The notes beneath the pieces are model-generated. The model was not told the origin of the DNA, made no database searches, and saw only the letters and a program-made list of their open reading frames with translations. A DNA stretch of 64,000 nucleotides from Chryseobacterium shigense (GTDB taxonomy: Bacteria > Bacteroidota > Bacteroidia > Flavobacteriales > Weeksellaceae): assembly GCF_900156575.1 (NCBI RefSeq), contig NZ_FTNY01000006.1, positions 124,001 through 188,000 of the forward strand, read 5' to 3'. A program made the position numbers and the translations under genes. Position 1 is the stretch's first letter. Each line of letters opens with the position of its first letter. Positions 8,603 to 16,670 of this stretch are shown here, one piece after another.

Positions 8603-9649
8603 ATGAATTTAAAGAAACAAATGGGGCAGTTTCCCAACGAAAAAAGAAAAAGATATTTTAATACACTATCCAATTATACCAGCGGGAAATTTCAGAATAT
8701 CCTGCCTACCCCCGCATTGCTCGAAGGACAAAGTATGACCAAATTACTTTTCCAGACCCTGTGCAAGATAGAGAATGTAACCCCCAAATTACCCATCCCA
8801 TTTGTTGTAACAGATCTGAAAAACCTTCAACCAAAAGAAAATACCCTTGTATGGTTCGGACACAGTTCCTATTTTATACAAATTGATGGCAAAAAGTTTC
8901 TGGTAGATCCGGTGTTCAGTGGGAATGCTTCTCCGATGCCCGGCTCTATCAAAGCATTTTCTGGTTCAGATCACTACAAACCTGAAGATATGCCCGATAT
9001 CGATGTGTTGTTAATTTCTCACGACCACTGGGATCATCTGGATTATTCAACCGTTCAGAGCCTGAAAGATAAAGTAGGTAAAGTCATCTGCGGATTGGGA
9101 ACAGGACAGCATTTCGAGTACTGGGGCTGGGAACCCGAAAAAATAATTGAAAAAAACTGGTGGGAAAGCATTGACTTGTCGGATGGTTTTAAGATCACAC
9201 TGACTCCTGCAAGACATTTTTCAGGAAGACTTCTGAACAGAAATATTTCCCTTTGGACTTCCTTTGTGCTGCAGACTCCATCCAAAAAACTTTTTCTGGG
9301 TGGCGACAGCGGTTATGGAAATCATTTTACAGAGATCGGTGAAAAGTACGGACCTTTTGATCTTGCCGTCATGGAATGCGGTCAGTACAATGAAAAATGG
9401 CCCTACATCCACAGCCTGCCCGAACAGATTATTCAGGAAGTACAGGAACTGAAAGCCAAAAACTTTATTCCCGTTCATAATTCAAAATTCAAACTGGCCC
9501 AACATCCTTGGTTTGAACCTTTGGAACTTGTTTCAAAATATGCGGAAGAAAACAGTATTCCGGTTACTCATCCGATGATTGGTGAAAAAGTAAATCTGGA
9601 TCAGTTGGGAGAAGTGACCTGGAAGAAATGGTGGCAAGATCTGATGTAA
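8603..9649 (+). CDS. MBL-fold metallo-hydrolase, NAPE-PLD/UlaG-like
   Basis: A 348-residue metallo-beta-lactamase-fold enzyme. The metal-binding motif is H140-D-H-W-D-H145 in LLISHDHWDHLD, preceded by the family hallmark VWFGHSSYFIQIDGKKFLVDPV; later ligands lie in PARHFSGR, GGDSGYG and the C-terminal HNSKF segment. This arrangement is typical of COG2220 enzymes related to N-acyl-phosphatidylethanolamine phospholipase D and UlaG. No signal peptide, so probably cytosolic. Exact substrate unknown. Confidence 0.88.
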   Translation: MNLKKQMGQFPNEKRKRYFNTLSNYTSGKFQNILPTPALLEGQSMTKLLFQTLCKIENVTPKLPIPFVVTDLKNLQPKENTLVWFGHSSYFIQIDGKKFLVDPVFSGNASPMPGSIKAFSGSDHYKPEDMPDIDVLLISHDHWDHLDYSTVQSLKDKVGKVICGLGTGQHFEYWGWEPEKIIEKNWWESIDLSDGFKITLTPARHFSGRLLNRNISLWTSFVLQTPSKKLFLGGDSGYGNHFTEIGEKYGPFDLAVMECGQYNEKWPYIHSLPEQIIQEVQELKAKNFIPVHNSKFKLAQHPWFEPLELVSKYAEENSIPVTHPMIGEKVNLDQLGEVTWKKWWQDLM

Positions 9650-9713
9650 GAAAAACAATGCTGTTTCAATGATTTTATTGAACATGATACGATCATAAGC
9701 TTATTTAAAAAAA

Positions 9714-9744
9714 GACTCCGGCGGCCCAAAGGGCCGCCGGAGTC
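9714..9744 (-). terminator. Strong GC-rich terminator
   Basis: A 14-base-pair hairpin (GACTCCGGCGGCCC / GGGCCGCCGGAGTC, loop AAA). The A7 tract before it gives a T tail on the minus strand, so it mainly terminates the lipoprotein gene and separates two convergent genes. Confidence 0.85.
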
Positions 9745-9773
9745 CATCCATGATCAACTAACTTAAAAAATAT

Positions 9774-10625
9774 CTATGGTTCCTTATGATCTACTTTGGT
9801 ATGGATGATATCATAGTAGACCGAAGGATTTCCTGCATCAGGAGTGATTCTGTAGGTAAATTCAGAACTGTTCAGCGTCAGAATATCAACGGTTCTGGTG
9901 AAAAGTACGTTACCGTTCGCGTCCAGAGCGGTGATTGTTCTCTTCTTGCCGTCCGGAGAAATAGACCATGTTCCCTGGGATCTCAGCACATTATTCAGCC
10001 CGTAAATGGTAAAAGTACCATTCGCTTTAAAATAGGAATATCCAACAAAACCGGAAACACTAGGATCGGTTAAGGCTACCGGATTTCCGCTGCTGTTTTT
10101 AGCACCTGTCGTTTCCCACGGGGTAGAAGCCAAATTAAGCTGGCCATTAGCAGGTTCGGCATGAGCCGTTTTGGTATGGATAATATCGTAATAAACAGAA
10201 GGATCACTTGGATTGGTGTGAATTCTGTACGTGAATTCATTGTTGTTCAGCACCAGAATATCCACAGAACGGGTAAAGATGGTTGTACCGTCTGGGTTCA
10301 ATGCGGTGATGATTCTGGTTTTTCCCAGCGGATCTACAGACCATGTTCCTCTGGATCTTAAAACGTCATTTAATCCGTAAATCACAAAATTTCCATCGGC
10401 TTTAAAGTAAGCAAAACCTACAAACCCGTTTACACTGGCATCGTTGAGGTTTACAGGCTGACCGTTCTTGTCTCTTGCTGCCGTAGTTTCCCAGGGAGTG
10501 GAAGAAAGTTTCTGTGAGGGAGTGATCTGTTCCATGACCATATTGTCGTTATCAGAACATGATACAAAAGCAGCAGATAAAAGCATTGCGGTCAGCAGGT
10601 AACATAATTTTTTCAAAGTATTCAT
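9774..10625 (-). CDS. DUF4822 lipoprotein with two tandem domains
   Basis: A 283-residue lipoprotein. The signal sequence ends in a lipobox with lipidated C23 (AAFVSC). The mature part holds two clearly homologous copies of about 115 residues (about 41-155 and 163-280), each starting with SSTPWETT / ASTPWETT and containing GFVGxxYFKAxGxFxIYGLNxVLRSxGTWS and ending TYRI..VYYDIIHTK. This is the DUF4822 domain. Probably surface or periplasmic; function unknown. Monocistronic with its own terminator. Confidence 0.9.
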   Translation of the reverse strand: MNTLKKLCYLLTAMLLSAAFVSCSDNDNMVMEQITPSQKLSSTPWETTAARDKNGQPVNLNDASVNGFVGFAYFKADGNFVIYGLNDVLRSRGTWSVDPLGKTRIITALNPDGTTIFTRSVDILVLNNNEFTYRIHTNPSDPSVYYDIIHTKTAHAEPANGQLNLASTPWETTGAKNSSGNPVALTDPSVSGFVGYSYFKANGTFTIYGLNNVLRSQGTWSISPDGKKRTITALDANGNVLFTRTVDILTLNSSEFTYRITPDAGNPSVYYDIIHTKVDHKEP

Positions 10626-10804
10626 AATCTATATTTTTTATTCTCTGCAAACATATTCCTTATGAAAATCAAAACGTTGTACGAAACATCTCTTTTGTTG
10701 TAAAATGTATAACTCCACCTTTCAGATGTTGATAAATTAACAGATAACAGAGGTTCATAAACAGATTCCTCTAATTATATCCGCTTAAAAAACTATTTTT
10801 GAGT

Positions 10805-11518
10805 ATGAATAACAGAAACCGCGGAAAAAATACGGGTGATGATGTGATGTTCGGTTCACAGAAACAGGTTGATAAGCTGAAAATGGCGGTTCAGGACATG
10901 ATGTATTTATTGAGCAGAGACTACGCAGAGAAAGCTTCCTCTGAACTCGTAGGAAACCGATACAAGCTGAAAACACGTCAGATTCAGGTATTGCGCGGGG
11001 CTTCTGCATCTGAACAGCAGATACAGCATAGAAAAAATAAACAGCTGGAAGTTTCGGATCTGAAAAACAAAATCCTTTATCTGGATGGTTTCAATGTATT
11101 GATTTTAATGGAAAGTTTACTGTCCGGTGCTTATATTTTTGAAGGAGCAGACGGATGTTTCCGCGATCTTTCAGGCGTTCACGGAACGTATAAAAGAGTC
11201 AATCAAACTCAAAAAGCGGTGGAATTGGTTGCTGGATTTTTTCAGAAAGCTGAGGTACAGAAGCTCGTCTGGATTTTTGACAAACCGGTTTCCAACAGCG
11301 GACGGATTAAAGAAATCGTCCTTGATTTTGCAGAAGAAAACAAACTGAACTGGGAAGCAGAATTGGAATTCAATCCGGATAAGTTCTTAGCAGAAAATTC
11401 AGAAATTGCCGTGTCGTCAGATGCATGGATTCTTGACCACTGTTCAAAATGGTTCAATCTCATTGCACATCTGATCACAGAGGAAAAGCTGGATGCTAAT
11501 CTCATCAAAATGGTTTAA
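10805..11518 (+). CDS. DUF434 protein with PIN/NYN-like nuclease motifs
   Basis: A 237-residue DUF434 (with DUF5616-like C-terminus) protein. I chose the ATG at 10805 rather than the TTG two codons earlier. The N-terminal third is helical and basic (QKQVDKLKMAVQDMMYLLSRDYAEKASSELVGNRYKL). The C-terminal part has the acidic pattern of PIN/NYN ribonucleases: ILYLDGFNVLI, WIFDKPVSNSGR and AVSSDAWILD. A TATTTTTG box ends only three bases before the start codon, so the message may be leaderless. The next gene follows after two bases. An RNA-cleaving role is inference from the motifs and from the surrounding RNA genes. Confidence 0.8.
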   Translation: MNNRNRGKNTGDDVMFGSQKQVDKLKMAVQDMMYLLSRDYAEKASSELVGNRYKLKTRQIQVLRGASASEQQIQHRKNKQLEVSDLKNKILYLDGFNVLILMESLLSGAYIFEGADGCFRDLSGVHGTYKRVNQTQKAVELVAGFFQKAEVQKLVWIFDKPVSNSGRIKEIVLDFAEENKLNWEAELEFNPDKFLAENSEIAVSSDAWILDHCSKWFNLIAHLITEEKLDANLIKMV

Positions 11519-11520
11519 GA

Positions 11521-12171
11521 ATGAATTTATTTATACCTTATATTCCATTAATTTCAACGTCCTGGAAAGAAAAATACCAGGCTATTCTTGCTGAAGAACA
11601 TCTGCAGGCGATGGAAAGCAATATCAGAAAATTTCAGGATAATACGCTGGAATGGGAGCTTCCATATTTTAATGAAGAAATAAAATCGGACCGAACGGAA
11701 AGTTTTGAACTGTTCATCGATATATTCCAAAGCAACGACTCCGATGAGGTGAAAGCATCACGACTTGAAAATATCCCATTTGAGCATTGGCTGGATATTC
11801 TGGGGCAGCGCCTGACATCCGCCAGCATCCGCGATGAAAATGCTGTTCCGCCTTTAAAAGAGATGTTAATCAAAGCCTGCATGAAACCCTTTAATAATGA
11901 AATTACCATTGCACAGAGAGCCTGTGAAAAGCATATAGGAAGAATGGATGATCAGTTCTGGGGCGAGATCAAAGGAAATAACCTACAGAAACAGAAAAAA
12001 GTGATGGAAAAGATCAACTATATTCTGGACAACAGAACCTGGTGGAATGTTTTCTATCATTATAAACATGAGCTTGTTTTTGAAGTCAGGGAAAAAGAAG
12101 GTCACGGAATCCGGTGGAGCCACGGCGGGAAACAGCTGATCGGTTTTCTTGAAAAATTTCTCAACGAATAA
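11521..12171 (+). CDS. Hypothetical protein, 216 aa
   Basis: Not recognised. It starts two bases after the DUF434 gene and is surely co-transcribed. Soluble, rich in aromatic and acidic residues, mainly helical, with tryptophans at HWLDILGQR, DQFWGEI and RTWWNVFYHY. The C-terminus (GHGIRWSHGGKQLIGFLEKF) has a GxGxRW...GFLE pattern that looks like a conserved structural end. Pairing with a PIN-like protein would allow an antidote or cofactor role, but nothing in the sequence proves it. Confidence 0.7.
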   Translation: MNLFIPYIPLISTSWKEKYQAILAEEHLQAMESNIRKFQDNTLEWELPYFNEEIKSDRTESFELFIDIFQSNDSDEVKASRLENIPFEHWLDILGQRLTSASIRDENAVPPLKEMLIKACMKPFNNEITIAQRACEKHIGRMDDQFWGEIKGNNLQKQKKVMEKINYILDNRTWWNVFYHYKHELVFEVREKEGHGIRWSHGGKQLIGFLEKFLNE

Positions 12172-12186
12172 TACATAAAATTTCAG

Positions 12187-12222
12187 TGCGTAAAAAGATT
12201 GCGTACTGCGCAGATAATTTTG
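12187..12222 (+). promoter_or_regulatory. Shared-element promoter P1 (SDR/tRNA-like/tatD operon)
   Basis: TGCGTA at 12187-12192, seven bases, TGCGTA at 12200-12205, nine bases, then -7 box TAATTTTG at 12215-12222. The same element with identical spacing occurs at 32810, 51120 and 53500. The start codon follows 18 bases downstream of the -7 box. Confidence 0.75.
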
Positions 12223-12240
12223 CAGATATAAACTGAAGAT

Positions 12241-13605
12241 ATGAATTTTTCAGATCAAAAATTTTCGCAAAACGAATGGGAAACATGTCTCAAGGTATTG
12301 GATGCTTTGAAAGACGATCCATTCCTCAATCCTGACAATAAAACATTTTCAGGATTAATCACGAAAATTCATAAGAACGCAAAAAAGCAGAACCGCCAGG
12401 AAAATTATTCCAGAATGAAATCTCATGATCTCGCGGTGAGTTCTGATGCTGTCCTAATGCAAAAGGCATTGGCAGGTGCTTCAGCTTTCTATGATGAAGA
12501 AAAAGAGGAAACGAAACTCACTCCGCTTCAGATCCCAAAAAACTGCTACTGCTGTAACCAGAGCTATCAGTATGCCCATTCTTTTTACACAAGACTTTGC
12601 CCGAAATGTGCCGCAGAAAACTACGAAAAACGTTTTGAAACGGCAGACCTCAAAGGAAGAAATGTTATCCTGACGGGAGGAAGAGTAAAAGTAGGATGGG
12701 CCACCGCACTGAAACTGTTGAGAAACGGGGCCAATTTGGTTTTGACAACCCGTTTTCCTGCATTAGCGCTGGAAATGATGCAGCAGGAAGCAGATTACGA
12801 AGACTGGAAAGAAAGACTTTGGGTATACGGTTTGGATTTGAGAAATCTTAAAGCGATACAGGATTTTATAGATTTTTATAAAACCCGTTTTGATACACTG
12901 GATATCCTGATCAATAATGCCGCTCAAACCATAAAATATCCGGATGAATACTATCTTCCGATCATCAGTCGTGAGAAAGAAAAGTGTTTTGAATTTAAAA
13001 ATAGTCAAAATCTTTTCCCCAATCAGACAGAAATTTCAAGCGAAATTGCAAAACTTGAATATGCTCAGAACGATGAAACTCCGGTGGCGCTTACCCGTTT
13101 CGGACAGCCTGTGGATAACAGAGAAAAAACCAGCTGGAATTCTACACTGGAAGAAGTTTCCCTATATGAACTGGTAGAGGTGAATCTGATCAATCATATC
13201 GCCCCTTATTTTCTCATCAAAGAGCTGAAACCTTTGATGAAAAACTCAGCATTTCAGGAGAAATTCATCATCAATGTAACCTCTTCTGAAGGTATTTTCA
13301 GTTACGATAATAAAACTATATTTCATCCGCACACGAATATGACAAAGGCAGCTCTGAATATGATGACGCTTACCTCAGCAAAAGAATTTGAAAACGATCA
13401 GATTTATATGAGTGCCGTGGATGTGGGATGGATTTCTACAGGTGCGAAAGAAAGCCTTCGAAAGAAACAGTTTGAGCAGGGATATATTCCGCCACTGGAT
13501 TCTGTAGACGGAGCTGCGCGAATTTTGCATCCGGTCGTTGAGGGAATAAAAGGAAATTATTACAGCGGAGTACTGCTGAAAAATTATAAAATAAATGCCT
13601 GGTAA
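12241..13605 (+). CDS. SDR-fold protein with N-terminal zinc-ribbon, catalytic Tyr missing
   Basis: A 454-residue protein. Residues 1-95 are helical. Residues 102-123 carry a C-x-C-C...C-P-x-C cluster (C102, C104, C105, C120, C123) that probably binds zinc. From about 140 a Rossmann SDR domain follows with VILTGGRVKVGWATAL as nucleotide-binding loop and NNAAQT as structural motif. The expected YxxxK reads T-x-x-x-K (HTNMTKAALN), so the catalytic tyrosine is absent. A 459-residue paralogue at 27104-28483 shares all these features, including the missing Tyr. Both genes adjoin tRNA-like genes, and this one is driven by the promoter element shared with RNA ligase, TROVE and the Y RNAs. It may bind NAD(P) or an adenylated RNA rather than act as a dehydrogenase; that is inference. 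Confidence 0.85.
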   Translation: MNFSDQKFSQNEWETCLKVLDALKDDPFLNPDNKTFSGLITKIHKNAKKQNRQENYSRMKSHDLAVSSDAVLMQKALAGASAFYDEEKEETKLTPLQIPKNCYCCNQSYQYAHSFYTRLCPKCAAENYEKRFETADLKGRNVILTGGRVKVGWATALKLLRNGANLVLTTRFPALALEMMQQEADYEDWKERLWVYGLDLRNLKAIQDFIDFYKTRFDTLDILINNAAQTIKYPDEYYLPIISREKEKCFEFKNSQNLFPNQTEISSEIAKLEYAQNDETPVALTRFGQPVDNREKTSWNSTLEEVSLYELVEVNLINHIAPYFLIKELKPLMKNSAFQEKFIINVTSSEGIFSYDNKTIFHPHTNMTKAALNMMTLTSAKEFENDQIYMSAVDVGWISTGAKESLRKKQFEQGYIPPLDSVDGAARILHPVVEGIKGNYYSGVLLKNYKINAW

Positions 13606-13609
13606 AAGG

Positions 13610-13681
13610 AGAAACGTTAGCTCAATGGAAGAGCGCTGGTTCGGCAAGCCAGAGGCGCAGGTTCGAATCCTGCCGTTTCAC
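13610..13681 (+). tRNA. tRNA-like gene, GGC (Ala-type) loop
   Basis: Starts four bases after the SDR stop codon. T-arm GCAGG-TTCGAAT-CCTGC and D-arm GCTC/GAGC are canonical. The anticodon arm CTGGT/GCCAG encloses TCGGCAA, so GGC in positions 34-36 but C instead of the universal U33. The acceptor has six pairs with an A-A mismatch at the end and an extra base before the D-stem. Probably co-transcribed with its neighbours; translation competence is doubtful. Confidence 0.7.
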
Positions 13682-13693
13682 AGAAAAATATAA

Positions 13694-13769
13694 AGAAAGA
13701 AATAGTTTAACCCGGAGAAAACCAGCTTCTAAGAGGCGAATTATCGGTTCGAATCCGATTTTCTTTCTG
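13694..13769 (+). tRNA. tRNA-like gene with 9-bp acceptor, TCT (Arg-type) loop
   Basis: AGAAAGAAA (13694-13702) pairs perfectly with TTTCTTTCT (13760-13768), giving a nine-pair acceptor rather than seven. T-arm ATCGG-TTCGAAT-CCGAT is intact. GTTT...AAAC D-arm. A CTTCTAA loop typical of tRNA-Arg(TCT) is present, but its flanks (ACCAG / GAGGC) pair poorly. Atypical; likely not a standard translation tRNA. Confidence 0.6.
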
Positions 13770-13795
13770 TTTTTTACCATCAAAAAATAAAAGCC

Positions 13796-14221
13796 ATGTT
13801 GAAAAAGATATTTGATTTTTTTAGAGAAAACGGTCCCGTTGAAGAAATTATAGTTGTTCCTGTCCCACAGGAAAGTATCCTTCATTTTGTAGAAAACAGG
13901 AATGTTCCCGAATCATCTGACATTAAGCCTTACCTAAGAAAAAGTTCAGAGGCAAGAGAAAAAATCAACAACCTGGAAGAACACACCAAAACCTATAAAG
14001 AATACTGTCTGGAAAAGACAAGCAACCAGCATACCCTGAAAGCACACGGATATAAGATCATTGATAAAGATGGAAGTACGGAAACCTTTAGAATCTATGG
14101 GGACGGCTTTATTTTTCACGGTGAACATAAAATCCTCCGCATAGAAAGTGACCATTTTGTGAAATACATCCAGCAGGAATACAATCCCATAACCCAACTG
14201 ACAGAAAATGCATACGACTGA
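13796..14221 (+). CDS. Hypothetical protein, 141 aa
   Basis: Not recognised. Short, charged, soluble protein with a helical centre (SEAREKINNLEEHTKTYKEYCLEK) and a beta-rich C-terminus (ETFRIYGDGFIFHGEHKILRIESDHFVKYIQ). It overlaps the next gene by 14 bases, so the two are translationally coupled and probably act together. Located in the operon that mixes protein and tRNA-like genes. Confidence 0.7.
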   Translation: MLKKIFDFFRENGPVEEIIVVPVPQESILHFVENRNVPESSDIKPYLRKSSEAREKINNLEEHTKTYKEYCLEKTSNQHTLKAHGYKIIDKDGSTETFRIYGDGFIFHGEHKILRIESDHFVKYIQQEYNPITQLTENAYD

Positions 14222-16124
14222 TCCCATCACAAGATATAAAGTATTCTCCGCGGAAGACCTTCCGGAGACGGCTTTTGATGACCCTGTGACTGTAGAAATA
14301 TATGGCAGAAACATCACATGGGACATTGAAGAACTGAACGGAACCCTGCTTCTGCGTGGAGAAGGATGTCAGTTTCCAAACCTGAAAACAGTCAAAGGAT
14401 CCTTGTCTGTAGATGCAGCAGACTGCTCTCTTCCCCATCTTAAGACGGTAGAAGAAAACTTCACCCTTCATTGTTTCGCCCAAATATGGGAGCTGGAAAC
14501 AGTAAAAGGTCATTTCAAATGCATCATAGATTTTGATTTTAAAAAGCTGGCAACGATAGGAGGAAATATTTCCCTTAAAAAAGCTAATGTCATTGCAAGA
14601 GGTAAAAAACTGGTGCAGTCCAGAATCGTCATCCCGATCAATCATCAGTACGAAGTGGAATTTCTTCCGAAAGAAGGTATTTTTAATATAGATATTTTCG
14701 GGAACGATATTATTATTCCGCACTATGAAATCCGTGGAAGGATTAATGTTTACGGTAAAAATGTATCTTTTCCATACCTTGAATTTCTTCAGGGACAGAT
14801 CAATATGGAATGCCGTGACAAAACCGGGCATTATTTTACCCACGATTTTCCGGAACTGAAGAAAATAGTCGGACACCTCAGATTTGAAAAGACAAAAGCT
14901 TCTTTTCCGGTACTTCAGGAAATCACGGGAAATATTCTATTGGAACAGGGTTGCTATGCAGATTTTCCATTGCTGGAGACTTCAGGTAACATTTCTGTTA
15001 ACCGTAATTCAGGCGTAAGATTTCCATTATTGAAGAATGTGAACGGAAATATTCAGATTCAGGGGGAAACCTGTCATTTTATATCTTTGGAAAAAGTAAA
15101 AGGAACGTATAAAACCCACCAGACGATTGCCCCTAAAATTCAGGAAGTCGGGGATCTGGAGATGCATACTTCTTTGGAACTTGACCATCTTAAGAGAATT
15201 AATGGAAGGCTGATCAATGCATTTAAAGTTAATTTTAAATCTCTGGAGTATATTAATTTTTTCGGTGATGAAAGACAGAACGGTTCCCGTCTTCCGGCAT
15301 TGAAGCAAATTAATTTTTATCTGTACCAGAAAGACGATCATTTTGAACATCTGGCTAAAAATATTTATTTTAAGATCAATGACAGGATGTATCTTTCCAA
15401 AGATAAACTGATCCTTTCCGGAGCGTCTTTCAATTATGTGGTGCATCAGCAGAATTACACCATCCGGAAACTGGTTTCTATCCTGAAGCTGCGTCACAGC
15501 AGTTTTCAGAACTTTATGACGAGAGAATATGAACGCCAGTGGACGAGGTTTGAAACTCCGTTTTTTACCAAAATTCTGGAAAAAATAGAAAAACTCTGGA
15601 ATATAGTGGAAACCATACAGTTTGAAGAATTCTTCGAATCTACGGACAGAAATCTGCGTCTCTTCTGTTTTAATTATATTGGAGTCGGAAATCTGATGAA
15701 TCGCCTGGAAGCAGAAAAGATCAATGAAGAAGAAGTGGAACTGAATTACAACGAATATGATCAAAACGGAAATAAAACCAAGATCAGAAGAATCAACCGT
15801 TATGAGGTGTATAAAATTGAAAATAAAAAATTAGGAATTTATACATGGCGTGAAACAGATAAGTATTCCTACGCTGTAAAATGCTGGTGCCCTTCCACAG
15901 AAAAGGAACACTGGCTTTGGATAGAACAGGAATATAAAGGAAATGCACTTACCGCCATCGCATCTACTTTCAGGATACATGAAAACATTATTCCACACAT
16001 CAAATGTCTGAAAAGACAGGGCGATCTTCTGATCTGTGAACTGGAAAGGGAAATTACACCACGCGGCTTTCCCAGAGCGCTCACCGCTTCAGAATATTTA
16101 AGTCTGCTGGAAGTGGAAGCATAA
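14208..16124 (+). CDS. Large protein with LRR/L-domain-like solenoid repeats
   Basis: A 638-residue protein. About residues 40-350 consist of 20-24-residue repeats with the pattern xFPxLKxVxGxxxx (for example CQFPNLKTVKGSL, CSLPHLKTVEENF, ASFPVLQEITGNI, ADFPLLETSGNI, VRFPLLKNVNGNI), which should fold as a beta-solenoid like receptor L-domains or leucine-rich repeats. The C-terminal 250 residues are a different domain with RRINRYEVYKIENKKLGIYTW, AVKCWCPSTEKEHWLW and IHENIIPHIKCLKRQGDLLICEL, which I do not recognise. No signal peptide, so cytosolic; the solenoid may form a binding surface for RNA or protein. Flanked by tRNA-like genes on both sides within one operon. Confidence 0.75.
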   Translation: MHTTDPITRYKVFSAEDLPETAFDDPVTVEIYGRNITWDIEELNGTLLLRGEGCQFPNLKTVKGSLSVDAADCSLPHLKTVEENFTLHCFAQIWELETVKGHFKCIIDFDFKKLATIGGNISLKKANVIARGKKLVQSRIVIPINHQYEVEFLPKEGIFNIDIFGNDIIIPHYEIRGRINVYGKNVSFPYLEFLQGQINMECRDKTGHYFTHDFPELKKIVGHLRFEKTKASFPVLQEITGNILLEQGCYADFPLLETSGNISVNRNSGVRFPLLKNVNGNIQIQGETCHFISLEKVKGTYKTHQTIAPKIQEVGDLEMHTSLELDHLKRINGRLINAFKVNFKSLEYINFFGDERQNGSRLPALKQINFYLYQKDDHFEHLAKNIYFKINDRMYLSKDKLILSGASFNYVVHQQNYTIRKLVSILKLRHSSFQNFMTREYERQWTRFETPFFTKILEKIEKLWNIVETIQFEEFFESTDRNLRLFCFNYIGVGNLMNRLEAEKINEEEVELNYNEYDQNGNKTKIRRINRYEVYKIENKKLGIYTWRETDKYSYAVKCWCPSTEKEHWLWIEQEYKGNALTAIASTFRIHENIIPHIKCLKRQGDLLICELEREITPRGFPRALTASEYLSLLEVEA

Positions 16125-16129
16125 ATAAA

Positions 16130-16199
16130 GAAACAGTAGTTTAACTGGAAAAACATTCCCTTCACCGGAAGGTTGCAGGTTCGGGCCCTGTCTGTTTCT
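16130..16199 (+). tRNA. tRNA-like gene, possible TCA loop
   Basis: Five bases after the solenoid gene. Seven-pair acceptor GAAACAG/CTGTTTC, D-arm GTTT..AAAC, T-arm GCAGG-TTCGGGC-CCTGT. The best anticodon hairpin is ATTCC-CTTCACC-GGAAG with TCA at 34-36, which would read UGA, but C37 and a mismatched first stem pair are abnormal. More likely a tRNA mimic than a suppressor. Confidence 0.6.
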
Positions 16200-16256
16200 A
16201 TTTTAAAATTAAAACAATGAAAAAATACTAAACTCTTAAATTTTCAAATAAACGGA

Positions 16257-16324
16257 GGCAATAGTTTAACGGAAAAACACACACTGCTAATGTGATACGC
16301 GGGTTCGAATCCCGCTTGCCTCCC
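16257..16324 (+). tRNA. tRNA-like gene with 8-bp acceptor, GCT (Ser-type) loop
   Basis: GGAGGCAA pairs with TTGCCTCC, an eight-pair acceptor. T-arm GCGGG-TTCGAAT-CCCGC is canonical; the anticodon hairpin CACA-CTGCTAA-TGTG shows GCT. The long variable arm of a real tRNA-Ser is absent. The 8+5 geometry recalls tRNA-Sec, but the anticodon does not. Lies just upstream of a small basic protein gene in the same operon. Confidence 0.65.
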
Positions 16325-16343
16325 TTTTTAATGTGAATAAAAG

Positions 16344-16670
16344 ATGAGAAATACTTATAATAAAGGAGATTTCAGAGCCGGAGAAGATGGAAAAATCTCT
16401 CAGGAACTTAGAAAATATGGCAATAAAAAATGGCGAAGGACCGCAAAAGCAGTCATCAAAGATCAGTTAAGCGAGACCTTTACATTGAAAAAAGCCAGAA
16501 AAGCCAGACACAAAATCATCTGGGTGAAAATAACGAAAGAATTCAACGGAGTCAAGCGTTCGGATTTCAGAGGGTTTTATTCTGAAAAAGAATTCAAAAA
16601 CGTTTTGAAAGGTCCCAACATTATAAGATATTTTATAAACAAAACAAAAACAAATGAATACATACATTGA
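16344..16670 (+). CDS. Small basic protein, 108 aa
   Basis: Not recognised. Very basic (many K and R, for example KYGNKKWRRTAKAVIKDQL, LKKARKARHKIIWVKI), soluble, and therefore a candidate RNA-binding protein. It begins 20 bases after a tRNA-like gene and overlaps the tatD start by 17 bases, so it is translated together with TatD. RNA binding is inference from charge and context only. Confidence 0.65.
   Translation: MRNTYNKGDFRAGEDGKISQELRKYGNKKWRRTAKAVIKDQLSETFTLKKARKARHKIIWVKITKEFNGVKRSDFRGFYSEKEFKNVLKGPNIIRYFINKTKTNEYIH

Noticed and set aside
16130..16199. A selenocysteine or UGA-suppressor tRNA
   Set aside because: The TCA reading needs a mismatched stem and C37; the acceptor is seven pairs and there is no selenocysteine machinery or in-frame UGA gene in the window.
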